Notes: generated by a model not told the origin, from the sequence alone. 64,000 nt of DNA from Pseudomonas fluorescens (GCF_902497785.1 NZ_CABVHK010000006.1:248001-312000); one strand, 5' to 3'. Shown: positions 45,360 through 55,993, counted from the first letter of the stretch. Program-made: numbers and translations.

Positions 45360-45746
45360 TTACTCAGCGGATACAGCTTCGCCGCCGGCAGGACGATCAA
45401 CCAACTCGACATACGCCATAGGCGCGTTGTCGCCAGTGCGGAAACCGCACTTGAGGATGCGCAGGTAGCCACCCTCACGGGTAGCGTAACGCTTGCCCAG
45501 GTCGTTGAAGAGCTTACCAACGATAGCTTTCGAACGAGTACGGTCGAAAGCCAGACGGCGGTTAGCCAGGCTGTCTGTCTTGGCCAAAGTGATCAGCGGC
45601 TCAGCAACGCGACGCAGTTCTTTAGCTTTTGGCAGTGTAGTTTTGATCAGCTCGTGCTCGAACAGCGACACCGCCATGTTTTGAAACATGGCCTTGCGGT
45701 GCGAGCTGGTGCGGCTCAGGTGACGACCACTTTTACGATGACGCAT
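45360..45746 (-). CDS. rplQ: 50S ribosomal protein L17
   Basis: L17 is a large-subunit protein at the tunnel exit. The 128-residue sequence starts [25 protein letters not shown] as in all gamma-proteobacteria and ends with a Glu/Ala tail. It is the last gene of the rpsM-rpsK-rpsD-rpoA-rplQ operon, 42 bases after rpoA, and is followed by a strong terminator. Confidence 0.98.
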   Translation of the reverse strand: MRHRKSGRHLSRTSSHRKAMFQNMAVSLFEHELIKTTLPKAKELRRVAEPLITLAKTDSLANRRLAFDRTRSKAIVGKLFNDLGKRYATREGGYLRILKCGFRTGDNAPMAYVELVDRPAGGEAVSAE

Positions 45747-45788
45747 GGTTCATTCCTTACCAAACACAACGTTCGGTGATTACGACGA

Positions 45789-46790
45789 TCAGGCAGTCGC
45801 CTTGTCGTCCTTCTTAAGACTTGCAGGCGGCCAGTTGTCGAGGCGCATGCCGAGGGACAGACCGCGGGAGGCCAGAACGTCCTTGATTTCAGTCAAGGAT
45901 TTCTTGCCAAGGTTCGGAGTCTTCAACAGCTCTACTTCGGTACGCTGAATCAGGTCACCGATGTAGTAGATGTTTTCCGCCTTAAGGCAGTTAGCCGAAC
46001 GTACAGTCAGTTCCAGATCGTCAACCGGGCGAAGCAGGATCGGATCGATCTCGTCTTCCTGCTCGATAACCACTGGCTCACTGTCACCTTTGAGGTCGAC
46101 GAACGCAGCCAACTGCTGTTGCAGGATGGTTGCAGCGCGGCGGATAGCCTCTTCAGGATCCAGAGTACCGTTGGTTTCCAGATCAATAACCAGCTTGTCC
46201 AGGTTAGTACGCTGCTCGACACGGGCGTTTTCCACCACGTATGCGATACGGCGAACCGGGCTGAACGAAGAGTCAAGCTGCAAGCGACCGATGCTGCGGC
46301 TTTCGTCTTCATCGCTCTGACGCGAGTCTGCCGGTTCATAACCACGACCACGAGCTACGGTGAGCTTCATGTTCAGGGCGCCGTTAGACGCCAGGTTAGC
46401 GATTACGTGATCGGGGTTAACGATCTCGACATCATGATCCAGCTGAATATCGGCAGCGGTAACCACCCCCGAACCCTTCTTCGACAAGGTCAGCGTAACT
46501 TCGTCACGACCGTGCAGCTTGATAGCCAGACCTTTAAGGTTCAACAGGATTTCAATTACGTCTTCCTGTACGCCTTCGATGGCGCTGTACTCATGGAGCA
46601 CACCGTCAATCTCGGCCTCGACTACTGCACAGCCGGGCATTGAGGACAACAGGATGCGTCGCAGCGCGTTGCCCAGGGTGTGGCCGAAACCACGCTCGAG
46701 AGGCTCGAGAGTGATCTTGGCGCGGGTTGGACTGACAACCTGCACATCAATATGGCGGGGTGTCAGGAACTCATTTACCGAAATCTGCAT
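45789..46790 (-). CDS. rpoA: DNA-directed RNA polymerase subunit alpha
   Basis: The alpha subunit nucleates polymerase assembly and contacts UP elements and activators. The 333-residue protein has an N-terminal dimerisation domain (residues 1-230, with [20 protein letters not shown]), a linker, and the C-terminal domain from about residue 250 ([24 protein letters not shown], with the DNA-binding Arg and the NLGKKSL loop). It lies 22 bases after rpsD within the alpha operon. Confidence 0.98.
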   Translation of the reverse strand: MQISVNEFLTPRHIDVQVVSPTRAKITLEPLERGFGHTLGNALRRILLSSMPGCAVVEAEIDGVLHEYSAIEGVQEDVIEILLNLKGLAIKLHGRDEVTLTLSKKGSGVVTAADIQLDHDVEIVNPDHVIANLASNGALNMKLTVARGRGYEPADSRQSDEDESRSIGRLQLDSSFSPVRRIAYVVENARVEQRTNLDKLVIDLETNGTLDPEEAIRRAATILQQQLAAFVDLKGDSEPVVIEQEDEIDPILLRPVDDLELTVRSANCLKAENIYYIGDLIQRTEVELLKTPNLGKKSLTEIKDVLASRGLSLGMRLDNWPPASLKKDDKATA

Positions 46791-46812
46791 GGATGCACCT
46801 ATTTTCTAGCCC

Positions 46813-47433
46813 TTACTTGGAGTAGAGCTCGACAATCAGGCTTTCGTTGATGTCGGCGGACAGATCACTGCGAGCAGGAACGTTCTTGAAAACGCCCGAC
46901 TTCTTCTCAGTGTCTACTTCTACCCATTCTACGCGGCCACGTTGGGCACACAGATCGAGAGCTTGGACAATGCGAAGTTGGTTCTTTGCTTTCTCGCGAA
47001 TCGCGACCACGTCACCAGCACGAACCTGGTAGGACGGTACGTTTACGGTCTGACCGTTAACGCTGACGGATTTGTGCGATACCAGCTGACGGGATTCGGC
47101 ACGAGTAGAGCCAAAACCCATACGGTATACAACGTTGTCCAGACGGCATTCGAGCAGTTGCAGCAGGTTTTCACCGGTTGCACCTTTCTTGCCAGCAGCT
47201 TCTTTGTAGTAGCCGCTGAATTGACGCTCGAGAACGCCGTAGATACGACGGACCTTCTGCTTTTCACGCAGTTGGGTGCCGTAATCGGACTGGCGACCGC
47301 GGCGTTGGCCGTGGATACCAGGTGCTGCTTCAATGTTGCACTTCGATTCGATCGCGCGCACGCCGCTCTTCAAGAAGAGATCGGTGCCTTCGCGACGAGC
47401 GAGTTTGCATTTTGGACCAATGTAACGAGCCAT
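46813..47433 (-). CDS. rpsD: 30S ribosomal protein S4
   Basis: S4 binds 16S rRNA early in assembly and in E. coli represses its own operon by binding the rpsM leader. The 206-residue protein has the S4 N-terminal domain and the S4 RNA-binding fold around residues 95-160 ([24 protein letters not shown]). It is the third gene of the alpha operon, 18 bases after rpsK. Confidence 0.98.
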   Translation of the reverse strand: MARYIGPKCKLARREGTDLFLKSGVRAIESKCNIEAAPGIHGQRRGRQSDYGTQLREKQKVRRIYGVLERQFSGYYKEAAGKKGATGENLLQLLECRLDNVVYRMGFGSTRAESRQLVSHKSVSVNGQTVNVPSYQVRAGDVVAIREKAKNQLRIVQALDLCAQRGRVEWVEVDTEKKSGVFKNVPARSDLSADINESLIVELYSK

Positions 47434-47451
47434 TCTTTACAATCTCCTGGA

Positions 47452-47841
47452 TTACACGCGGCGCTTCTTCGGCGGACGGCACCCGTTGTGCGGGATTGGC
47501 GTCACGTCGGTGATGCTGGCGATCTTGTAGCCACAGCCGTTCAAAGCGCGGACTGCAGATTCACGACCTGGGCCTGGACCTTTGACGTTAACGTCGAGGT
47601 TTTTCAGACCGTATTCCAGCGCAGCTTGACCAGCACGTTCAGCAGCTACTTGAGCAGCAAACGGGGTGGACTTGCGGGAACCGCGGAAACCCGAACCACC
47701 GGAGGTAGCCCAGGAAAGAGCGTTGCCTTGACGGTCGGTGATGGTCACGATTGTGTTGTTAAAAGAAGCATGGATGTGGGCAATGCCATCAACCACTGTC
47801 TTTTTAACTTTTTTACGAGGACGAGCAGCAGGTTTAGCCAT
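47452..47841 (-). CDS. rpsK: 30S ribosomal protein S11
   Basis: S11 sits on the platform near the mRNA exit channel. The 129-residue sequence contains [19 protein letters not shown] and ends [10 protein letters not shown], both fully conserved. An N-terminal stretch of basic residues ([12 protein letters not shown]) is normal. It follows rpsM by 30 bases. Confidence 0.98.
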   Translation of the reverse strand: MAKPAARPRKKVKKTVVDGIAHIHASFNNTIVTITDRQGNALSWATSGGSGFRGSRKSTPFAAQVAAERAGQAALEYGLKNLDVNVKGPGPGRESAVRALNGCGYKIASITDVTPIPHNGCRPPKKRRV

Positions 47842-47871
47842 GATTAATTTCCTGTCGATTCGCTGGGGCGA

Positions 47872-48228
47872 TTACTTGCGGATCGGCTTACGCGGACCTT
47901 TACGGGTACGCGCGTTAGTCTTGGTACGCTGACCGCGCACTGGAAGACCACGACGATGACGCAGACCGCGATAGCAACCGAGGTCCATCAAACGCTTGAT
48001 TTTCATGTTGATTTCGCGACGCAGGTCACCTTCAGTGGTGAACTTCGCCACTTCGCCACGCAGCTGTTCAATCTGCTCGTCGCTCAGATCCTTGATCTTT
48101 GCGGCTGGGTTTACCCCAGTCACTGCACAGATCTTCTGTGCAGTAGTGCGACCAACACCATAGATGTAGGTCAGCGAGATAACAGTATGCTTGTTATCTG
48201 GAATGTTAACGCCTGCAATACGGGCCAT
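47872..48228 (-). CDS. rpsM: 30S ribosomal protein S13
   Basis: S13 is in the head of the small subunit and contacts L5 and tRNA. The 118-residue protein starts [24 protein letters not shown] and ends with the basic tail GPRKPIRK. It is the first gene of the alpha operon and has its own predicted promoter (48288-48316) directly upstream; S4 feedback probably acts in the leader between them. Confidence 0.98.
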   Translation of the reverse strand: MARIAGVNIPDNKHTVISLTYIYGVGRTTAQKICAVTGVNPAAKIKDLSDEQIEQLRGEVAKFTTEGDLRREINMKIKRLMDLGCYRGLRHRRGLPVRGQRTKTNARTRKGPRKPIRK

Positions 48229-48287
48229 TCAGTGGGACTCCAATTGACAGCTACCTACGCCCCGGAAGCCAAGAAATAGGGCGCGAG

Positions 48288-48316
48288 ATAATATCGCTGT
48301 AATAACAAATAATCAA
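48288..48316 (-). promoter_or_regulatory. Predicted promoter of the alpha operon
   Basis: On the minus strand TTGATT and TATTAT are separated by exactly 17 bases, a near-consensus sigma70 promoter. The -35 follows immediately after the hairpin at 48317-48340. The leader to rpsM is about 55 bases. Confidence 0.75.
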
Positions 48317-48340
48317 CCCGGTAGCGCACTAGCTACCGGG
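48317..48340 (-). terminator. Hairpin between rpmJ and the alpha operon
   Basis: CCCGGTAGC and GCTACCGGG with a six-base loop form a strong stem in the 130-base gap after rpmJ. The following TTGATTATTTGTTATT is T-rich but not a pure run, so it could be a weak terminator or an RNA-stability hairpin at the end of the spc operon. Confidence 0.6.
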
Positions 48341-48358
48341 CTTGAAGCACAATCACAC

Positions 48359-48475
48359 TCAGCCTTGGCGCTGTTTGTGACGCGGTTCCGCGCTGCAAAT
48401 TACTCGAACAACACCTTCGCGGCGAATAATTTTGCAGTTACGGCACAGCTTTTTCACCGATGCACGAACTTTCAT
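48359..48475 (-). CDS. rpmJ: 50S ribosomal protein L36 (zinc-containing form)
   Basis: A 38-residue large-subunit protein starting [20 protein letters not shown]. The zinc ligands Cys11, Cys14, Cys27 and His33 are all present, so this is the zinc-binding (C+) form; a second, zinc-free L36 gene may exist elsewhere. It follows secY by 27 bases and ends the spc operon. Confidence 0.96.
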
Positions 48476-48502
48476 CACCAACTCCTCGAACCTTATGGGT
48501 AC

Positions 48503-49831
48503 TCAGCGCAACATGCCGCTGCCGTAACCCTTCAGGTTGGCTTTCTTCATCAGGGATTCGTACTGGTGCGAAACGAGGTGCGATTGTACTTGGGACATGA
48601 AGTCCATCACAACCACGACGACGATCAGCAACGAGGTCCCGCCAAGGTAGAACGGTACGTTTGCCGCAACCACCAGGAACTGGGGAAGCAAGCACACGGC
48701 CGTCATATAAAGAGCACCGAACAAGGTCAAACGAGTCAAAACGCCATCAATATAGCGTGCCGACTGCTCGCCTGGACGGATACCCGGAATAAAGGCACCG
48801 GACTTCTTCAGGTTTTCCGCTACGTCTTTCGGATTGAACATCAACGCCGTATAGAAGAAGCAGAAGAAAATAATCCCTGCACTAAACAGCAGAATATTCA
48901 ACGGCTGACCAGGAGCGATCGACTGCGAGATGTCCTGCAACCAGCCCATACCTTCAGACTGACCGAACCAGGCACCCAACGAAGCCGGGAACAGCAAAAT
49001 GCTGCTCGCGAAAATGGCCGGAATAACACCGGCCATGTTCACCTTCAGCGGCAAGTGGCTAGTCTGCGCAGCGAAGACCTTGCGGCCCTGCTGACGCTTG
49101 GCGTAGTGAACAGCAATACGACGCTGACCACGCTCAATGAACACCACGAAACCGATAATCGCTACTGCCAGCAAACCGATGGCAACCAGGGCGAAGATGT
49201 TGATATCACCCTGACGTGCAGACTCGAAAGACTGCCCGATCGCTCTCGGAAGACCGGCGACGATACCCGAAAAAATCAACATCGAGATACCGTTGCCTAC
49301 ACCGCGCTCAGTAATCTGCTCACCCAGCCACATCATGAACATCGCACCAGCCACAAATGTGGATACCGCGACGAAATGGAAGCCAAAGTCACCAGTAAAC
49401 GCTACGCCCTGCCCTGCCAGACCAATGGACATGCCAATAGCCTGGACAAGAGCAAGAGCGACGGTGAGGTAGCGGGTGTACTGGCTTATCTTGCGACGGC
49501 CAGCTTCACCTTCCTTCTTCAACTGCTCCAGCTGCGGGCTGACGGCGGTCATCAGTTGCATGATGATCGATGCCGAAATGTACGGCATGATCCCCAGTGC
49601 AAAGATGCTCATCCGCTCCAGCGCGCCGCCGGAAAACATGTTGAACAAGCTAAGAATGGTCCCCTCATTCTGTCGAAACAGGTCCGCGAGTCGGTCCGGG
49701 TTGATACCTGGAACCGGGATGTGTGCGCCTATTCGGTAGACGATAATCGCCAGGAACAGAAAACGCAGACGAGCCCAGAGTTCAGACATACCGCCTTTGC
49801 CGAGCGCAGAGAGAGCACCTTGCTTAGCCAT
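48503..49831 (-). CDS. secY: Preprotein translocase subunit SecY
   Basis: SecY is the channel of the Sec translocon in the inner membrane. The 442-residue protein has ten membrane helices, with the plug and pore-ring region in helix 2 ([32 protein letters not shown]). Cytoplasmic loops that bind SecA and ribosomes ([32 protein letters not shown]) are conserved. The start directly abuts the rplO stop (TAA ATG), so it is translationally coupled. Confidence 0.98.
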   Translation of the reverse strand: MAKQGALSALGKGGMSELWARLRFLFLAIIVYRIGAHIPVPGINPDRLADLFRQNEGTILSLFNMFSGGALERMSIFALGIMPYISASIIMQLMTAVSPQLEQLKKEGEAGRRKISQYTRYLTVALALVQAIGMSIGLAGQGVAFTGDFGFHFVAVSTFVAGAMFMMWLGEQITERGVGNGISMLIFSGIVAGLPRAIGQSFESARQGDINIFALVAIGLLAVAIIGFVVFIERGQRRIAVHYAKRQQGRKVFAAQTSHLPLKVNMAGVIPAIFASSILLFPASLGAWFGQSEGMGWLQDISQSIAPGQPLNILLFSAGIIFFCFFYTALMFNPKDVAENLKKSGAFIPGIRPGEQSARYIDGVLTRLTLFGALYMTAVCLLPQFLVVAANVPFYLGGTSLLIVVVVVMDFMSQVQSHLVSHQYESLMKKANLKGYGSGMLR

Positions 49832-50269
49832 TTATTCCTCGAACTTGCCGCCAGCTGCTTCGATAGCCGCACGCGCACCTTTGGTGGCGCCGATTCCCTT
49901 TCCGATGGTAACAGCGCGAGTAACTTCGCCGGACAGCATGATTTTCACACGCTGTACGTTGACGTTGATCACGTTGGCATCTTTCAAGGACTGCACAGTG
50001 ACGATGTCGCCTTCCACTTTAGCCAGCTCGGACAGACGCACTTCTGCGCGGTCCATGGCCTTCAGGGAAACGAAACCGAACTTCGGCAGGCGACGATGCA
50101 GCGGCTGTTGACCGCCTTCAAAGCCTGGAGCAATGGTGCCACCGGAGCGGGAGGACTGACCTTTGTGGCCACGGCCACCGGTCTTGCCCAAACCACTACC
50201 GATACCACGGCCCGGACGATGCTTTTCGCGACGGGAACCCGGCGCTGGACTCAGATCATTGAGTTTCAT
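49832..50269 (-). CDS. rplO: 50S ribosomal protein L15
   Basis: L15 is a 145-residue large-subunit assembly protein. The glycine-rich N-terminal tail ([25 protein letters not shown]) reaches into rRNA and is unmistakable. It lies three bases after rpmD and directly before secY. Confidence 0.98.
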   Translation of the reverse strand: MKLNDLSPAPGSRREKHRPGRGIGSGLGKTGGRGHKGQSSRSGGTIAPGFEGGQQPLHRRLPKFGFVSLKAMDRAEVRLSELAKVEGDIVTVQSLKDANVINVNVQRVKIMLSGEVTRAVTIGKGIGATKGARAAIEAAGGKFEE

Positions 50270-50272
50270 CGA

Positions 50273-50449
50273 TTAACCCTCGACACGCAGCATGTAGTAA
50301 GCCTTGTTGATCATCCCGCGATTCTCGGGAGTATCAAGTACTTCTACAGTGTGACCGATGCGACGCAGACCCAGACCCTTAACGCACAGTTTGTGGTTAG
50401 GGATGCGGCCGGTCATGCTTTTGATCAGCGTAACTTTAACGGTAGCCAT
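50273..50449 (-). CDS. rpmD: 50S ribosomal protein L30
   Basis: A 58-residue protein, [20 protein letters not shown] and onward, ending AYYMLRVEG, matching bacterial L30 in length and sequence. It lies between rpsE (2 bases) and rplO (3 bases) in the spc operon. Confidence 0.96.
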   Translation of the reverse strand: MATVKVTLIKSMTGRIPNHKLCVKGLGLRRIGHTVEVLDTPENRGMINKAYYMLRVEG

Positions 50450-50451
50450 GA

Positions 50452-50952
50452 TCAGAAGATCTCCTTGACGCTTTTGCCACGCTTGGCGGCAATGGATTCA
50501 GGAGACTGCATAGCTTTCAAACCTTTGAAAGTGGCGTGAACCACGTTTACCGGGTTAGTCGAGCCGTAGCACTTGGCCAGAACGTTCTGAACGCCAGCAA
50601 CTTCGAGGACAGCACGCATAGCGCCGCCAGCGATGATACCGGTACCTTCAGAAGCAGGCTGCATGTACACCTTCGAAGCGCCATGGGCGGACTTCATTGC
50701 GTACTGCAGAGTGGTGCCGTTCAGATCAACTTGGATCATGTTGCGGCGAGCAGCTTCCATTGCCTTCTGGATCGCAGCAGGCACTTCACGCGACTTGCCA
50801 CGGCCGAAGCCAACGCGCCCTTTACCATCACCAACCACGGTCAACGCGGTGAAAGTGAAGATACGGCCGCCTTTAACGGTTTTGGCTACGCGGTTAACTT
50901 GAACCAGCTTCTCGATGTAGCCTTCGTCGCGCTTTTGGTCGTTATTTGACAT
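50452..50952 (-). CDS. rpsE: 30S ribosomal protein S5
   Basis: S5 helps decoding accuracy and mRNA helicase activity of the ribosome. The 166-residue protein has the double-stranded-RNA-like N-terminal domain (residues about 10-75, [24 protein letters not shown]) and a C-terminal domain with [19 protein letters not shown]. It follows rplR by three bases. Confidence 0.98.
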   Translation of the reverse strand: MSNNDQKRDEGYIEKLVQVNRVAKTVKGGRIFTFTALTVVGDGKGRVGFGRGKSREVPAAIQKAMEAARRNMIQVDLNGTTLQYAMKSAHGASKVYMQPASEGTGIIAGGAMRAVLEVAGVQNVLAKCYGSTNPVNVVHATFKGLKAMQSPESIAAKRGKSVKEIF

Positions 50953-50955
50953 AAC

Positions 50956-51306
50956 TTAGAACTCCAGCCCAGCTTCACGAGCAGCATCAGCCAGCGCCTT
51001 GACGCGACCGTGGTACTTGAAGCCAGAGCGGTCGAAAGCCACCTGCGAGACGCCAGCGGCTTTAGCACGCGTAGCGACCAGCTGGCCAACCTTAGTGGCC
51101 GCGTCGATGTTGCCAGTGGCGCCATCACGCAGTTCTTTATCCAAAGTCGAGGCAGATGCCAGGACTTTGTTGCCGTCGGCCGAAATGACCTGGGCGTAGA
51201 TGTGCTGCGACGAGCGGAACACGCAGAGACGCACGACTTCGAGTTCGTGCATTTTCAGGCGTGCTTTGCGAGCGCGACGCAGTCGAGTAACTTTTTTGTC
51301 GGTCAT
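50956..51306 (-). CDS. rplR: 50S ribosomal protein L18
   Basis: L18 binds 5S rRNA together with L5. The 116-residue protein has a basic N-terminus ([18 protein letters not shown]) and the conserved end [16 protein letters not shown]. It lies 10 bases after rplF and three bases before rpsE. Confidence 0.98.
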   Translation of the reverse strand: MTDKKVTRLRRARKARLKMHELEVVRLCVFRSSQHIYAQVISADGNKVLASASTLDKELRDGATGNIDAATKVGQLVATRAKAAGVSQVAFDRSGFKYHGRVKALADAAREAGLEF

Positions 51307-51316
51307 TTGCTATGCC

Positions 51317-51850
51317 CTACTTCTTCTTGGCTTCTTTACGACGGACGACTTCGTCCGCGTAGCGCACACCTTTGCCTTTGTACGGCTCTGGTGGACGGAA
51401 GTCGCGGATCTCGGCGGCCACTTGACCTACCAGCTGCTTATCGATGCCCTTGATCAGGATATCGGTCTGGCTAGGAGTCTCAGCGGTGATGCCTTCCGGC
51501 AGTTCATAATCCACTGGGTGCGAGAAGCCAAGAGCCAGGTTCAGCACTGTGCCTTTTGCTTGCGCTTTGTAACCAACACCGACCAGCTGGAGCTTGCGCT
51601 CGAAGCCTTGGCTTACGCCTTGGACCATGTTGTTTACCAACGCACGAGTGGTACCAGCCATTGCGCGAGTTTGTTGATCGCCATTGCGAGCAGCGAAACG
51701 CAGCTCACCAGCTTCTTCAACGATCTCAACGGACGAATGGATGTTCAGTTCGAGAGTGCCCTTGGCACCCTTCACCGAAAGCTGTTGGCCTGCGAATTTG
51801 ACTTCGACACCGGCTGGCAGCTTAACGGGGTTCTTAGCGACGCGTGACAT
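51317..51850 (-). CDS. rplF: 50S ribosomal protein L6
   Basis: L6 lies near the factor-binding site of the large subunit. The 177-residue protein consists of two similar domains; the second carries the signature [24 protein letters not shown] at the C-terminus. It follows rpsH by 12 bases. Confidence 0.98.
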   Translation of the reverse strand: MSRVAKNPVKLPAGVEVKFAGQQLSVKGAKGTLELNIHSSVEIVEEAGELRFAARNGDQQTRAMAGTTRALVNNMVQGVSQGFERKLQLVGVGYKAQAKGTVLNLALGFSHPVDYELPEGITAETPSQTDILIKGIDKQLVGQVAAEIRDFRPPEPYKGKGVRYADEVVRRKEAKKK

Positions 51851-51862
51851 GCTTATCCCCCC

Positions 51863-52255
51863 TTAGAACACAGTGCAAAGAACTTCGCCGCCGACACCGG
51901 CAGCGCGCGCAGCACGATCCGTCATCACACCTTTGTTGGTGGAGACGATAGACACACCGAGACCGCCACGAACTTTTGGCAGATCATCGACGGACTTGTA
52001 CTGACGCAGGCCTGGACGGCTAACGCGCTTCACTTCTTCGATAACCGGACGGCCTTCGAAGTATTTCAGCTCGATAGACAGCAGTGGTTTGATTTCGCTG
52101 CTGATCTGATAACCCGCAATGTAACCTTCGTCCTTCAGGACTTTGGCAACAGCTACCTTCAAAGTAGAAGATGGCATGCTTACGACGGACTTTTCAGCCA
52201 TCTGGGCATTACGGATTCGAGTTAGCATGTCCGCTAACGGGTCCTGCATACTCAT
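51863..52255 (-). CDS. rpsH: 30S ribosomal protein S8
   Basis: S8 binds the central domain of 16S rRNA and in E. coli represses the spc operon. The 130-residue protein ends [17 protein letters not shown], as usual. Unlike the rest of the operon it is preceded by a 209-base gap with its own predicted promoter and hairpins. The ATG context contains AGGAG between CTAAT and ATTAG, which could pair and cover the ribosome site. Confidence 0.98.
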   Translation of the reverse strand: MSMQDPLADMLTRIRNAQMAEKSVVSMPSSTLKVAVAKVLKDEGYIAGYQISSEIKPLLSIELKYFEGRPVIEEVKRVSRPGLRQYKSVDDLPKVRGGLGVSIVSTNKGVMTDRAARAAGVGGEVLCTVF

Positions 52256-52353
52256 GGGCTAGACGCTCCTAATACAAAAAAATTAGCCTTGCGGCTACTA
52301 CTTGTCGCCGAGGACATCCATGCGAAAAAAGCACGGGCTCAGGCGAGCCGGGT

Positions 52354-52382
52354 ATTCTAGACACACCCCACAAATGAATCAA
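52354..52382 (-). promoter_or_regulatory. Predicted internal promoter ahead of rpsH
   Basis: On the minus strand TTGATT and TAGAAT stand exactly 17 bases apart. The -35 is formed by the end of the hairpin at 52375-52404, so the two signals overlap. It would give rpsH and the following genes transcription independent of the S10 promoter. Confidence 0.75.
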
Positions 52383-52404
52383 GCCCCAAAAGGGGCTTGA
52401 TTCA
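52375..52404 (-). terminator. Strong hairpin between rpsN and rpsH
   Basis: TGAATCAAGCCCC and GGGGCTTGATTCA form a 13-base perfect stem with an AAAA/TTTT loop. There is no clear T-run, so it is more likely a pause, partial terminator or RNA-protection element than a full terminator. A second stem, GGTGGTC with GACCACC, lies just upstream in the message (52412-52447). Confidence 0.6.
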
Positions 52405-52464
52405 AGTTCAAGGTCACCGGTGGTCAGGATCTTGCGAACCCGACCACCTGGACTTTGATAGTGC

Positions 52465-52770
52465 TTACCAGCTGGCTTTAACCAGACCAGGTACGTCACC
52501 ACGCATTGCAGCTTCACGCAGTTTGTTACGGCCGAGGCCGAACTTGCGGTAAACGCCGTGTGGACGACCGGTCAGGCGGCAGCGGTTACGCATGCGCGAA
52601 GCGCTTGCGTCACGTGGCTGCTTCTGCAGAGCTACTGTAGCTTCCCAACGCGCTTCTGGACTTGCGTTCAGATCAACGATGATAGCTTTCAGTGCTGCAC
52701 GCTTTTTGGCGTACTTGGCAACCGTGAGCTGACGTTTCAGCTCGCGGTTTTTCATGCTCATCTTGGCCAT
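52465..52770 (-). CDS. rpsN: 30S ribosomal protein S14 (zinc-free form)
   Basis: S14 is a 101-residue head protein of the small subunit. This is the long, zinc-independent (C-) form: the CxxC pairs of the short form are absent and only one Cys remains ([19 protein letters not shown]). The ATG at 52768-52770 ([13 protein letters not shown]) is chosen over longer starts. It follows rplE by 13 bases and is followed by the regulatory gap. Confidence 0.97.
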   Translation of the reverse strand: MAKMSMKNRELKRQLTVAKYAKKRAALKAIIVDLNASPEARWEATVALQKQPRDASASRMRNRCRLTGRPHGVYRKFGLGRNKLREAAMRGDVPGLVKASW

Positions 52771-52783
52771 TTTCCTACTCCAA

Positions 52784-53323
52784 TCAGTTGCGGAACGGGA
52801 ATTTGAAAGCACGCAACAGGGCGCGACCTTCATCATCGTTCTTGGCAGTGGTGGTCAGGGTAATGTCCAGACCGCGGAGAGCATCGATCTTGTCGTAGTC
52901 GATTTCCGGGAAGATGATCTGCTCTTTAACGCCCATGCTGTAGTTACCACGACCATCGAAGGACTTGGCATTCAGGCCGCGGAAGTCGCGGACCCGAGGC
53001 AGGGAGATCGACAGCAGACGATCCAGGAATTCGTACATACGCTCACGGCGCAGGGTCACTTTGACGCCGATCGGCCAACCTTCACGGACTTTAAAGCCAG
53101 CGATGGATTTCCGAGCGTAAGTCACAACGACTTTCTGACCGGTGATCTTTTCCAGGTCGGCAACAGCGTGCTCGATGACTTTTTTGTCACCGACTGCTTC
53201 GCCCAGACCCATGTTCAGGGTGATTTTTGTAACGCGTGGAACTTCCATCACGTTCGAAAGCTTAAGTTCTTCCTTAAGCTTCGGTGCGATTTCTTTCCAG
53301 TAAATCTCTTTTAGTCGTGCCAT
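52784..53323 (-). CDS. rplE: 50S ribosomal protein L5
   Basis: L5 binds 5S rRNA and contacts P-site tRNA and S13. The 179-residue protein has the signature [19 protein letters not shown] near residue 26 and [17 protein letters not shown]. It lies 22 bases after rplX. Confidence 0.98.
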   Translation of the reverse strand: MARLKEIYWKEIAPKLKEELKLSNVMEVPRVTKITLNMGLGEAVGDKKVIEHAVADLEKITGQKVVVTYARKSIAGFKVREGWPIGVKVTLRRERMYEFLDRLLSISLPRVRDFRGLNAKSFDGRGNYSMGVKEQIIFPEIDYDKIDALRGLDITLTTTAKNDDEGRALLRAFKFPFRN

Positions 53324-53345
53324 GGTCTCATCTACCTAGCAGTGT

Positions 53346-53660
53346 TCAAGCATCAACCGCTTTTTGGGTCGACTTGAAGACACGAATTTTCTTGCCGTCT
53401 TCTACTTTGAAACCAACGCGATCAGCCTTGTTGGTTTCGCCGTTGAAAATGGCGACGTTAGAAGCGTCCAGTGGAGCTTCTTTTTCGACGATACCGCCCT
53501 GCACGCCCGACATCGGGTTAGGCTTGGTATGACGCTTGACCAGGTTCAGACCACCGATAACCAGACGGTTATTAGCGAGAACCTTAAGCACCTTACCGCG
53601 CTTACCTTTGTCTTTGCCGGCGATCACGATGATCTCGTCGTCACGACGAATCTTTTGCAT
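53346..53660 (-). CDS. rplX: 50S ribosomal protein L24
   Basis: L24 is an early assembly protein near the tunnel exit. The 104-residue protein has the KOW motif [22 protein letters not shown] near its N-terminus. It follows rplN by 11 bases. Confidence 0.98.
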   Translation of the reverse strand: MQKIRRDDEIIVIAGKDKGKRGKVLKVLANNRLVIGGLNLVKRHTKPNPMSGVQGGIVEKEAPLDASNVAIFNGETNKADRVGFKVEDGKKIRVFKSTQKAVDA

Positions 53661-53671
53661 GTCGGATCTCC

Positions 53672-54040
53672 TTACAGCACTTCTGGGGCGAGCGAGACGA
53701 TCTTCATGAACTTCTCAGTACGAAGTTCACGGGTCACTGGCCCAAAGATACGGGTGCCGATCGGCTCTTGCTTGTTGTTCAGAAGAACAGCAGCGTTGCC
53801 ATCAAAGCGGATAATGGAGCCATCAGCACGACGTACGCCGTGACGAGTGCGGACTACAACAGCAGTCATCACTTGGCCTTTTTTCACTTTACCGCGAGGA
53901 ATTGCTTCCTTGACGGTAACTTTGATGATGTCACCGATACCAGCGTAACGACGATGGGAGCCACCCAGCACCTTGATGCACATAACGCGGCGTGCGCCGC
54001 TGTTATCGGCCACATCGAGCATGGATTGAGTCTGAATCAT
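53672..54040 (-). CDS. rplN: 50S ribosomal protein L14
   Basis: L14 is a 122-residue interface protein. It begins [21 protein letters not shown], with [13 protein letters not shown] near the C-terminus, both diagnostic. It follows rpsQ by 23 bases and probably starts the spc-type gene set. Confidence 0.98.
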   Translation of the reverse strand: MIQTQSMLDVADNSGARRVMCIKVLGGSHRRYAGIGDIIKVTVKEAIPRGKVKKGQVMTAVVVRTRHGVRRADGSIIRFDGNAAVLLNNKQEPIGTRIFGPVTRELRTEKFMKIVSLAPEVL

Positions 54041-54063
54041 ATAATTTCTCCGACCCCTAGTCC

Positions 54064-54330
54064 TTAGACTTCCACAGCGCGTTCGAGAACATCAACCAGC
54101 GCCCAAGACTTGGTCTTGGCCAAAGGACGAGTTTCACGAATAGTGACTTTGTCGCCGATGTGGCACTGATTGGTTTCGTCGTGCGCGTGCAGCTTAGTCG
54201 AACGCTTAACGTATTTACCGTAGATCGGGTGCTTTACGCGACGCTCGATCAGAACGGTGATGGTCTTGTCCATTTTGTCGCTGACAACACGGCCAGTCAG
54301 CGTACGGACGGTTTTTTCGGCTTCAGCCAT
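54064..54330 (-). CDS. rpsQ: 30S ribosomal protein S17
   Basis: S17 is an early-binding 88-residue OB-fold protein of the small subunit. [32 protein letters not shown] is its conserved core. It follows rpmC by two bases. Confidence 0.98.
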   Translation of the reverse strand: MAEAEKTVRTLTGRVVSDKMDKTITVLIERRVKHPIYGKYVKRSTKLHAHDETNQCHIGDKVTIRETRPLAKTKSWALVDVLERAVEV

Positions 54331-54332
54331 GA

Positions 54333-54524
54333 TTACTTACCTGCCTGCTGTTTGAGCACAGTCTTCACGCGAGCGATGTCACGCTTAACTTGCCGGAGCA
54401 GGTGAGACTGCCCCAACTGGCCAGTTGCTTTCTGCATACGCAGATTGAACTGGTCGCGCAGCAGGCCGAGCAGTTGCTCGTTAAGCTGCGGCGCGTCTTT
54501 TTCACGAAGTTCGTTCGCTTTCAT
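54333..54524 (-). CDS. rpmC: 50S ribosomal protein L29
   Basis: L29 is a 63-residue helical hairpin near the tunnel exit, a docking site for trigger factor and SRP with L23. It begins [21 protein letters not shown] start at the ATG at 54522-54524, whose A is shared with the rplP stop (TGATG); an in-frame GTG one codon earlier is less likely. Confidence 0.97.
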   Translation of the reverse strand: MKANELREKDAPQLNEQLLGLLRDQFNLRMQKATGQLGQSHLLRQVKRDIARVKTVLKQQAGK

Positions 54525-54937
54525 CACATCACCGTCCGTTTAACGAAGGCGGTGGCGAGCGGCAGCTTTGCAGCAGCCAAGGCAAATGCCTCACGCGCCA
54601 GCTCTTCAGTAACACCCTCGATTTCATACAGGACTTTGCCTGGCTGAATCTGGGCAACCCAGTATTCCACGCTACCTTTACCTTTACCCATCCGAACTTC
54701 GAGTGGCTTTTTGGAAATAGGCTTGTCCGGGAATACACGGATCCAGATCTTGCCACCACGTTTAACGTGACGGGTCAGTGCACGACGCGCTGACTCGATC
54801 TGACGAGCGGTGAGACGACCACGAGCTACAGACTTCAGCGCATATTCGCCGAAGCTGACTTTGCTACCGCGCTGAGCCAAGCCACGGTTGTGGCCAGTCA
54901 TCTGCTTGCGGAACTTCGTACGCTTTGGTTGCAACAT
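54524..54937 (-). CDS. rplP: 50S ribosomal protein L16
   Basis: L16 organises the A-site tRNA region of the large subunit. The 137-residue protein begins [25 protein letters not shown] and contains [22 protein letters not shown]. It follows rpsC by 12 bases and overlaps rpmC by one. Confidence 0.98.
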   Translation of the reverse strand: MLQPKRTKFRKQMTGHNRGLAQRGSKVSFGEYALKSVARGRLTARQIESARRALTRHVKRGGKIWIRVFPDKPISKKPLEVRMGKGKGSVEYWVAQIQPGKVLYEIEGVTEELAREAFALAAAKLPLATAFVKRTVM

Positions 54938-54949
54938 TTGGCGTACCCC

Positions 54950-55636
54950 TTACTTAGCAGCTTTTTTACGAGGCGCTGGTGCTTGTGGTTTCAGTTCTTC
55001 TTGGCGACCACCAATTACTTCGCCTTTGAAGATCCAAACCTTTACACCGATCACACCATAAGTGGTGTGAGCTTCGTAGTTGGCATAGTCGATGTCGGCA
55101 CGCAGGGTGTGCAGTGGCACACGACCTTCGCGATACCATTCAGTACGTGCGATTTCAGCACCGCCGAGACGACCGCTCACTTGGATTTTGATGCCTTTGG
55201 CACCAATGCGCATGGCGTTCTGTACAGCGCGCTTCATAGCGCGACGGAACATTACGCGACGCTCCAGCTGCTGAGCTACGCTCTGCGCAACCAACATACC
55301 GTCGAGTTCCGGCTTGCGGATTTCTTCGATATTGATGTGCACAGGCACACCCATTTGCTTGGTCAGGTCCTGACGCAGTTTCTCAACATCTTCACCTTTC
55401 TTCCCGATAACGATACCTGGACGAGCGGTGTGGATGGTGATACGTGCTGTTTGAGCCGGGCGATGGATATCGATACGGCTTACGGACGCGCTTTTTAGTT
55501 TGTCTTGGAGATACTCACGCACCTTCAGATCAGCGAACAAATAGTCCGCATAAGTCCGACCGTCTGCGTACCAGACGGAGGTGTGCTCCTTGACGATTCC
55601 CAGGCGAATGCCAATGGGATGTACTTTCTGACCCAT
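54950..55636 (-). CDS. rpsC: 30S ribosomal protein S3
   Basis: S3 lies at the mRNA entry channel. The 228-residue protein starts [20 protein letters not shown], with a KH domain around residues 40-105 ([16 protein letters not shown]) and the S3 C-terminal domain after it. The ATG at 55634-55636 is preferred over an in-frame start 28 codons earlier that would overlap rplV. Confidence 0.98.
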
Positions 55637-55649
55637 CTCTTCGACTCCG

Positions 55650-55982
55650 TTACTTGTCAGCAACCTTGACAGTGATATGGCAAGACCGCTTGACGATGCG
55701 ATCAGCACGGCCTTTGGCACGTGGCATGATTCGCTTCAGCGAACGCCCTTCGTTGACGAAAACGGTGCTGACTTTAAGGTCATCAACGTCTGCGCCTTCG
55801 TTATGCTCGGCGTTGGCTACGGCCGACTCCAGCACTTTCTTCATGATCTCGGCGGCTTTCTTACTGCTGAAAGCCAACAGGTTGAGCGCTTCGCCCACCT
55901 TCTTCCCGCGGATCTGGTCGGCGACCAAGCGGGCTTTCTGGGCGGAGATTCGAGCGCCCGACAACTTAGCGGCTACTTCCAT
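55650..55982 (-). CDS. rplV: 50S ribosomal protein L22
   Basis: L22 lines the peptide exit tunnel with an extended hairpin. The 110-residue protein has [22 protein letters not shown] and the hairpin [20 protein letters not shown]. It lies 11 bases after rpsS and 13 before rpsC. Confidence 0.98.
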
Positions 55983-55993
55983 TTCCTAACCCC

